DNA of 6,579 nucleotides from Rhodothermales bacterium (GTDB lineage: Bacteria; Bacteroidota; Rhodothermia; Rhodothermales; UBA10348): assembly GCA_030833605.1 (NCBI GenBank), contig JAURGV010000134.1, forward strand, positions 1-6,579, read 5' to 3'. The translations under genes were made by a program, and so were the position numbers. Positions 1-3,648 of this stretch are shown piece after piece. The notes under the pieces are model-generated. The model ran no database searches. It was not told the DNA's origin and worked only from the letters and a program-made list of their open reading frames with translations. Positions within the stretch are counted from its first letter, which is position 1; the number at the start of each line of letters is the position of its first letter.

Positions 1-531
1 CGCTATCTTAATGTCAATTTTGTACTGTCGGTGATAGTCAAAGAAGATACTCTCGGCTGCCCGCTTACCCTCGTCATAGCAGGACCTAATCCCAATGGGA
101 TTTACATTTCCCCAATAGGACTCGTTTTGCGGGTGAGTAAGCGGATCCCCATACACTTCACTCGTAGACGCTTGTAGAATGGTTGCTCCCGAGGCCAAGG
201 CCAGATCCAATAGGTTTTTCATGCCTGAAGAACCCACTGCTAAGGTTTCCATCGGAAACTTTAGATAGTCGATAGGGGATGCGGGACATGCAAAGTTTAG
301 GATATAGTCAAATTGCTTACCTACATCGAGGGAGGTAGATATGTCTTGATGCAAAAATGTGAAATGCGGAACGCTGAACAAATGGTCCACATTTTCAAGT
401 CGCCCAGTGAGCAAATTGTCCACGCAGGTTACATGGTGTCCGTCAGCTAAAAAACGTTCACATAAATGAGAGCCGATAAATCCGGCTCCGCCAGCGATCA
501 ATGTTTGTGGTCGGGAAGGGTGCACCGCCAT
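1..531 (-). CDS. UDP-glucuronate decarboxylase (UDP-xylose synthase), N-terminal part, cut by window edge
   Basis: This is an extended short-chain dehydrogenase/reductase that would convert UDP-glucuronate to UDP-xylose in the cytoplasm, using tightly bound NAD, for surface polysaccharide or glycan synthesis. I translated 177 residues; no stop is reached before the edge, and family members are usually a little over 300 residues, so the C-terminal part of roughly 130-140 residues is missing. Visible motifs are the Rossmann NAD loop GGAGFIG (residues 14-20), ACPASP (81-86), TSEVYGDP (123-130) with the catalytic-type Ser/Glu pair, NVNPIGIRS (142-150), and CYDEGKR (151-157), which holds the YxxxK pair Y152/K156. 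The combination ACPASP plus CYDEGKR separates this family from dTDP-glucose dehydratases and UDP-galactose epimerases. The ATG at 531 is well supported because an in-frame TGA lies three codons upstream. No clear Shine-Dalgarno precedes it. It runs in the same direction as the amidase operon but is separated from it by 370 bp, so it is probably a separate unit. Confidence 0.93.
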   Translation of the reverse strand, partial: MAVHPSRPQTLIAGGAGFIGSHLCERFLADGHHVTCVDNLLTGRLENVDHLFSVPHFTFLHQDISTSLDVGKQFDYILNFACPASPIDYLKFPMETLAVGSSGMKNLLDLALASGATILQASTSEVYGDPLTHPQNESYWGNVNPIGIRSCYDEGKRAAESIFFDYHRQYKIDIKIA

Positions 532-540
532 GTCAATTCA

Positions 541-548
541 CAAATGTA
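541..548 (-). promoter_or_regulatory. Candidate Bacteroidota -7 promoter element (TACATTTG) for the UDP-glucuronate decarboxylase gene
   Basis: On the minus strand the octamer TACATTTG matches the Bacteroidota primary-sigma -7 consensus TAnnTTTG exactly. It ends 9 bases before the ATG at 531. A TTG is present further upstream (minus strand of 562-564), but the 13-nt spacing is shorter than the roughly 19-21 usual for the -33 element, so only half of the promoter is convincing. If it is used, transcription would begin at or within a few bases of the ATG and the mRNA would be nearly leaderless, in line with the missing Shine-Dalgarno. Confidence 0.35.
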
Positions 549-559
549 GTTTAAAAAGG

Positions 560-590
560 ACCAATTGGAGGGATTATCCACTTTATTGGT
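560..590. repeat. Short inverted repeat upstream of the decarboxylase gene
   Basis: ACCAAT (560-565) is repeated in inverted form as ATTGGT (585-590), with a 19-nt spacer. The left arm is also part of an 8-bp perfect palindrome, CCAATTGG (561-568). The repeat lies just upstream of the candidate -7 element, where a transcription-factor operator could sit. Arms this short can easily arise by chance. Confidence 0.2.
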
Positions 591-743
591 GTCTACACTT
601 GTTTTATCGACCAAAGAATCTATTCCTAAACCTTTTGAAGGCGCATTTCGTCGGTCCTTTGCCAAGTAAGGGAAAGCACTACGCATAAAGGAAAAAAAGA
701 CCTACATATCCGAAAAGCATCCAGTGGTACGTTTTCATCCGAA

Positions 744-858
744 ACCGATGTGCTGACTAAGATTTCGTCACGCACAAATATCGGTGCATCACCTCTCAGT
801 GATGATTGGTTCTGGGTGAAGCTACCCGGTCTTCTAAAGGAGGCCGGGTATGCTTTTT
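744..858 (+). ncRNA. Candidate structured small RNA (3' part) ending in an intrinsic terminator; no known family recognised
   Basis: Three stem-loops follow one another. The first pairs ACCGAT (744-749) with ATCGGT (780-785), GTGC (750-753) with GCAC (772-775), and TGAC (754-757) with GTCA (767-770); it has a one-base bulge at 771, a four-base bulge at 776-779 and a nine-base loop. The second pairs CATCAC (787-792) with GTGATG (799-804) around a six-base loop. The third is the terminator hairpin at 818-858. The first two stems are fully Watson-Crick, so they would fold on either strand. The T-run and the two G-U pairs in the terminator stem point to a plus-strand transcript. The 5' end is not defined, as no convincing plus-strand promoter was seen, though it may lie near 690-740. 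The alternative is a chance cluster of hairpins, or a minus-strand leader of the decarboxylase mRNA. Confidence 0.3.
818..858 (+). terminator. Strong intrinsic terminator, plus-strand orientation
   Basis: A 12-bp uninterrupted stem pairs 823-834 (TACCCGGTCTTC) with 839-850 (GGAGGCCGGGTA) around the tetraloop TAAA. Two pairs, T830-G843 and T833-G840, are wobbles that form only in plus-strand RNA. Beyond a bulged T851, GAAGC (818-822) can pair with GCTTT (852-856), and the run T854-T858 supplies the U-tract. Read on the minus strand, the wobbles become A-C mismatches and the hairpin is followed by GCTTCACCC, which has no U-tract. It therefore does not suit the amidase mRNA. Confidence 0.55.
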
Positions 859-874
859 ACAGGCCAGAACGAAC

Positions 875-896
875 AAAAACCGTCGCACACGACCGT
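875..896 (-). terminator. Weak candidate terminator after the amidase gene
   Basis: On the minus strand, a few bases past the amidase stop, GTCG pairs with CGAC (890-893 with 882-885) around a four-base loop. One G-G mismatch and two further pairs extend the stem, and a run of five Ts (879-875) follows. The position is right for ending the three-gene operon. The stem is short, so termination would be partial at best. Confidence 0.3.
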
Positions 897-901
897 AGAA
901 C

Positions 902-2530
902 TTATCGGACCACGTGTACAGTCTGGATTTTGTCGAAAGCGATACCGCTAAAACCAGACACTTCTAATCGAACAAAGTAAGTACCTGAGGAAAGGCCTTC
1001 CAGACGAATAGGTCGGGTGTACCATTCGTCTTCCGATAGAAACCCTAGCTCCCACGAATCGATTCGCCGACCACTCGGATCGTACAACGAAAGAGAGGTG
1101 AGTCCCTCAACCGATAAATAGAACCGTATTTGAGCCTGATCCTGAGCCGGATTGGGGAATACGTTAGTCAAGACATACGAATTGGGATCAGCAATTTCGA
1201 TATCCAAACGAGACAGCTCTTGTCGTTTATCTCCCGCAGCGGTCGCGATCAGCAAATACGTAACTTTGGTTTCTCCCAAAAGAGACGCATCGGTATAGCT
1301 AGATGTTAAAAAGGCATTATCGACTACGCGGGAAGTGCCCAAACTCGTGACTCGTTCAACGTAAAGCGAATCAATGCCTAAATCTTCTGACAGCGTCCAG
1401 CTCAGATCAACTTTCCCTTTCACAATAGGGGAGGCTGTCATTTCCGCGCTTCCAAGGGGCTCATTTCCTGTGATGAGTAATTGAGCGACTTCCGTGCGCA
1501 AAGCTGGAAGAAGGACGTAGTTGTTATCTCCAGGGCAGGACGTTTGACTAAAGTCGCGGTGGCCTCTGATTAGGGTAGGTGCTACCCCGTAACGTTCACT
1601 TAGAAAGGCGAAAAGGGTGCGATAAGTAGCGTAAGCTGCAGGAGTCATTTGTTGAATACAGCTATAGCTCGGCTCAGGTGGGTGGTAGCAACCCATAATC
1701 ACAATGCCAATATTCCCCGTGTTTCGTTCACCCACATGCGCTCCCATAGCAAGTTTAGGGACCTGAGATAGGGAAGTACTGTTGTCTAAGAACGGACGGC
1801 CTTGGTACAAGCGCCCTCCGCGATCTATCGCAAATTGGTACCCGATATCGCTCCAACCCCGCACATTTTGATGGAGGTCCTGCATGGCACGCATCTGCGC
1901 TTTGCCTTCAGCTTCGGTCTCCGCCGAATAACCCGCAGCATGATGCATGGTCATGAATTCGTAAGCGCGACTTGAAAGAGGGGAAGGAGAGCCCAAACGA
2001 AACGGTTGAGCGCCCCATTGAGCTCTTGTAATCAGATGCGGGGGTATTATTCCACCGGATTGTGATCCTTCGAAACTCGACTCGACGGGACGAATCCGTG
2101 CGTCTTCGTCAAACGCATTGTTGAATACACCGCCGTTTCTCACTTCCGCGGGGTCTGCGGAATCAACCTGCATCTTAAACTCGAAGCGGGAGGCCTGCAT
2201 GGGGGCATCTTGACGGTAACCAGCAACGAGGGTACCTCCAGTGGCTGAGGGCGTGATGTGGGCAGGAAGCCAGGTTGACCAGGTTCCATCTTCCAAAAAT
2301 CTGAAAAATGCTTCAGGATGCGTGGCAAACGTTCCAACCTCAACGGCGACCCCCGTAAAAGGTGCATCTATTTCGCCACTTTGGTGCACAACAGTCGCCC
2401 GTTTTCCTGAGACCATACGCTGTTCATTACCTAAATCGGTAAACGAATCCACAACGTCGCCCAGTATTTGAGCTTCAGAAACTGACGTAAAAATCAAACA
2501 CCACAACACCAACAGAATAATCCGTTTCAT
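902..2530 (-). CDS. Secreted zinc N-acetylmuramoyl-L-alanine amidase (PGRP/Ami_2 domain) with T9SS C-terminal sorting domain
   Basis: The protein (542 aa) is predicted to cut the amide bond between N-acetylmuramic acid and L-alanine of peptidoglycan, outside the cytoplasm. Domains in order: a Sec signal peptide (MKRIILLVLWCLIF..., cleaved after about residue 20); an N-terminal region of about 110 residues resembling the beta-rich accessory segment that precedes some secreted PGRP amidases (family uncertain); a PGRP/Ami_2 domain at 165-353; an Fn3-like segment at about 362-446; and a T9SS type A sorting domain at 451-542 with the FPNPA motif near 458. Zinc ligands are visible as H196 (MHHAAGY), H324 (GHRDF) and C332 (SCPG), and the conserved tyrosine is Y231 (DIGYQF), so the site looks active. 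C281 and C291 flank an inserted loop and could form a disulfide. I chose ATG 2530 over the GTG seven codons upstream because it gives a standard signal peptide and has a well-placed AGGGAG. It lies 47 nt after the barrel gene and is probably co-transcribed with it. Confidence 0.92.
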   Translation of the reverse strand: MKRIILLVLWCLIFTSVSEAQILGDVVDSFTDLGNEQRMVSGKRATVVHQSGEIDAPFTGVAVEVGTFATHPEAFFRFLEDGTWSTWLPAHITPSATGGTLVAGYRQDAPMQASRFEFKMQVDSADPAEVRNGGVFNNAFDEDARIRPVESSFEGSQSGGIIPPHLITRAQWGAQPFRLGSPSPLSSRAYEFMTMHHAAGYSAETEAEGKAQMRAMQDLHQNVRGWSDIGYQFAIDRGGRLYQGRPFLDNSTSLSQVPKLAMGAHVGERNTGNIGIVIMGCYHPPEPSYSCIQQMTPAAYATYRTLFAFLSERYGVAPTLIRGHRDFSQTSCPGDNNYVLLPALRTEVAQLLITGNEPLGSAEMTASPIVKGKVDLSWTLSEDLGIDSLYVERVTSLGTSRVVDNAFLTSSYTDASLLGETKVTYLLIATAAGDKRQELSRLDIEIADPNSYVLTNVFPNPAQDQAQIRFYLSVEGLTSLSLYDPSGRRIDSWELGFLSEDEWYTRPIRLEGLSSGTYFVRLEVSGFSGIAFDKIQTVHVVR

Positions 2531-2538
2531 GCGCACAA

Positions 2539-2545
2539 CTCCCTT
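2539..2545 (-). promoter_or_regulatory. Ribosome binding site that fixes the amidase start
   Basis: The minus-strand sequence AAGGGAG ends 8 bases before the ATG at 2530. The alternative GTG at 2551 has its own purine-rich AAGGA, but only 4 bases upstream, and it would add seven residues (MEKGVVR) in front of an otherwise standard signal peptide. Of the starts that lie inside the window, this is the one with the clearest Shine-Dalgarno-like site. Confidence 0.5.
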
Positions 2546-2577
2546 TTCCACCTAATCCTTCTTGCTAATAAACCGTC

Positions 2578-3648
2578 TTAGAACGTCAAATTAAACGTGT
2601 ACCAATGCGTTTGTTCAAGTCTACCGAACTCAGCATAGGCATAATCGAAACTAACTTTGGTGGTTCTGTCTACCCGCAAATTAATTCCGCCACCAAACGT
2701 AAGTCCTTGCTCCCCATCGGTTTCCAGTGCGTTTCTGTATCCTGTTCGCAAGGCAAAAAGATCACGGAAGGCATACTCCAATCCCATATTAACGTACTCA
2801 CTGTTGTCATTGGGATGAGCCGCATCCGTCATCACGGTGATGTGGTGCGTTGGCGTAGCAATGGCATCCCAAGCCAGACCAACTCTAAACATTAGCGGTA
2901 ACGCATACTGGTCGGTTAGGTATTCGGAGTTAACAATTTCAACGTTTCCTTCCTGATTGGGGGAGGGATCCGTACTGAAAATGATGTCTCGCCCGGACAT
3001 CTGCATCTTAGGTCCGAAATTGGACATGGATGCTCCGAGTCGCAGGTTTTCGTACGGCGTTGTGAACAATACACCGATATCAAAAGCCATAGCGGTTGCC
3101 GCGCTGTGCCAAATCTGTTCGCGAATGAACTTAAGAGTTCCACCGATCGCGAAACGATCGGTTAACGCTTTTGCATAGCTGAGTTGAAGAGCGAGATCCT
3201 GCTTTTTAAACAATTCGCCCGTTCCTTCTGGCTGCGAAATGGTTCGAACTTCCATTTCCCCAGAATCGAGATAGACTAAACTGGCAGCAATGGTCCCGAT
3301 ATTTCCCACTTTCACGCCGAATGCGGCATAATTGTAGGAAATGTCGGCTAGGTACTGCGTATGGGAGAACTGCACAGCCCCTCCCGTAAGCTTACTTAGC
3401 CCCGCAGGATTCCAATACGAGGCCGACAAATCGTTTGCTTGCGCTACGAACGTCCCGCCTAATGCGATGGCCCTAGCTCCAACACCCAATTTCATGAATT
3501 GAGCAGAAGTCGTCCCGACCTTGGTGATCGTTTTTGTCTCTCCACCCTCGGCTAGACTTTGACCAAATGATGGTAGAACCAATGCCGTTAGCAGCAAAAA
3601 TGCGGAAATGCGTCGCATGTGTCGTGATGATGTTTTTGCAATAGACAT
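2578..3648 (-). CDS. PorV/PorQ-family outer-membrane beta-barrel protein
   Basis: This 356-residue protein is predicted to sit in the outer membrane as a FadL-like beta-barrel. The diagnostic segment is at residues 48-85: SAQFMKLGVGARAIALGG, then a short link, then NDLSASYWNPAGL. This matches the N-terminal signature of the PorV/PorQ (UPF0164-like) family. A signal peptide is visible, with RR at 12-13, a hydrophobic core at 14-26 and probable cleavage after SFG (27-29). Alternating hydrophobic strands follow, and the chain ends in FNLTF with a terminal Phe, the usual signal for barrel insertion by BAM. In Porphyromonas, PorV binds T9SS sorting domains and delivers cargo to the surface attachment complex; family members also occur as many paralogs of unknown role, so a T9SS function here is inference. 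The ATG at 3648 overlaps the upstream stop (TAATG), implying translational coupling. The ATG at codon 11 (3618) would give a shorter, more typical signal peptide and cannot be excluded. Confidence 0.88.
   Translation of the reverse strand: MSIAKTSSRHMRRISAFLLLTALVLPSFGQSLAEGGETKTITKVGTTSAQFMKLGVGARAIALGGTFVAQANDLSASYWNPAGLSKLTGGAVQFSHTQYLADISYNYAAFGVKVGNIGTIAASLVYLDSGEMEVRTISQPEGTGELFKKQDLALQLSYAKALTDRFAIGGTLKFIREQIWHSAATAMAFDIGVLFTTPYENLRLGASMSNFGPKMQMSGRDIIFSTDPSPNQEGNVEIVNSEYLTDQYALPLMFRVGLAWDAIATPTHHITVMTDAAHPNDNSEYVNMGLEYAFRDLFALRTGYRNALETDGEQGLTFGGGINLRVDRTTKVSFDYAYAEFGRLEQTHWYTFNLTF

Larger units (their letters stand above)
532..901. other. 370-bp non-coding gap between amidase operon and decarboxylase gene
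   Basis: I found no credible protein gene here on either strand: the open frames that cross it are short, match no family I recognise, and run into the flanking genes as antisense shadows. Its contents are the candidate -7 element (541-548), a small inverted repeat (560-590), an A7 tract (692-698), an 8-bp direct repeat ATCCGAAA (708-715 and 737-744), three stem-loops (744-858) ending in a plus-strand terminator, and a weak minus-strand terminator (875-896). Nothing specific was seen at 591-690. No tRNA-like cloverleaf was recognised. Confidence 0.6.

Noticed and set aside
498..686. 62-residue minus-strand open frame in the gap
   Set aside because: It overlaps the well-supported decarboxylase start in another frame, resembles no family I recognise, and has no convincing ribosome binding site.
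659..689. TTGCCA and CATAAA as a sigma-70-like plus-strand promoter for the candidate RNA
   Set aside because: The spacer is 19 bp, the -10 match is poor, and this hexamer pattern is not the usual one for Bacteroidota.
692..698. A7 run as the U-tract of a minus-strand terminator
   Set aside because: No stable hairpin immediately precedes it on the minus strand; the nearest possible stem (712-736) is AT-rich and too far away.
818..858. Hairpin read as the minus-strand terminator of the amidase operon
   Set aside because: On the minus strand it lacks a U-tract and two stem pairs become A-C mismatches. The plus-strand reading fits better, although a transcript-stabilising role on the minus strand is not excluded.
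750..980. 76-residue plus-strand open frame starting at GTG
   Set aside because: It runs through the strong terminator hairpin and then antisense into the amidase gene; the sequence looks like translated non-coding DNA.
2605..3178. Plus-strand frames opposite the barrel gene
   Set aside because: They are shadows of a clearly coding minus-strand gene and show no signal peptide, domain or start context.
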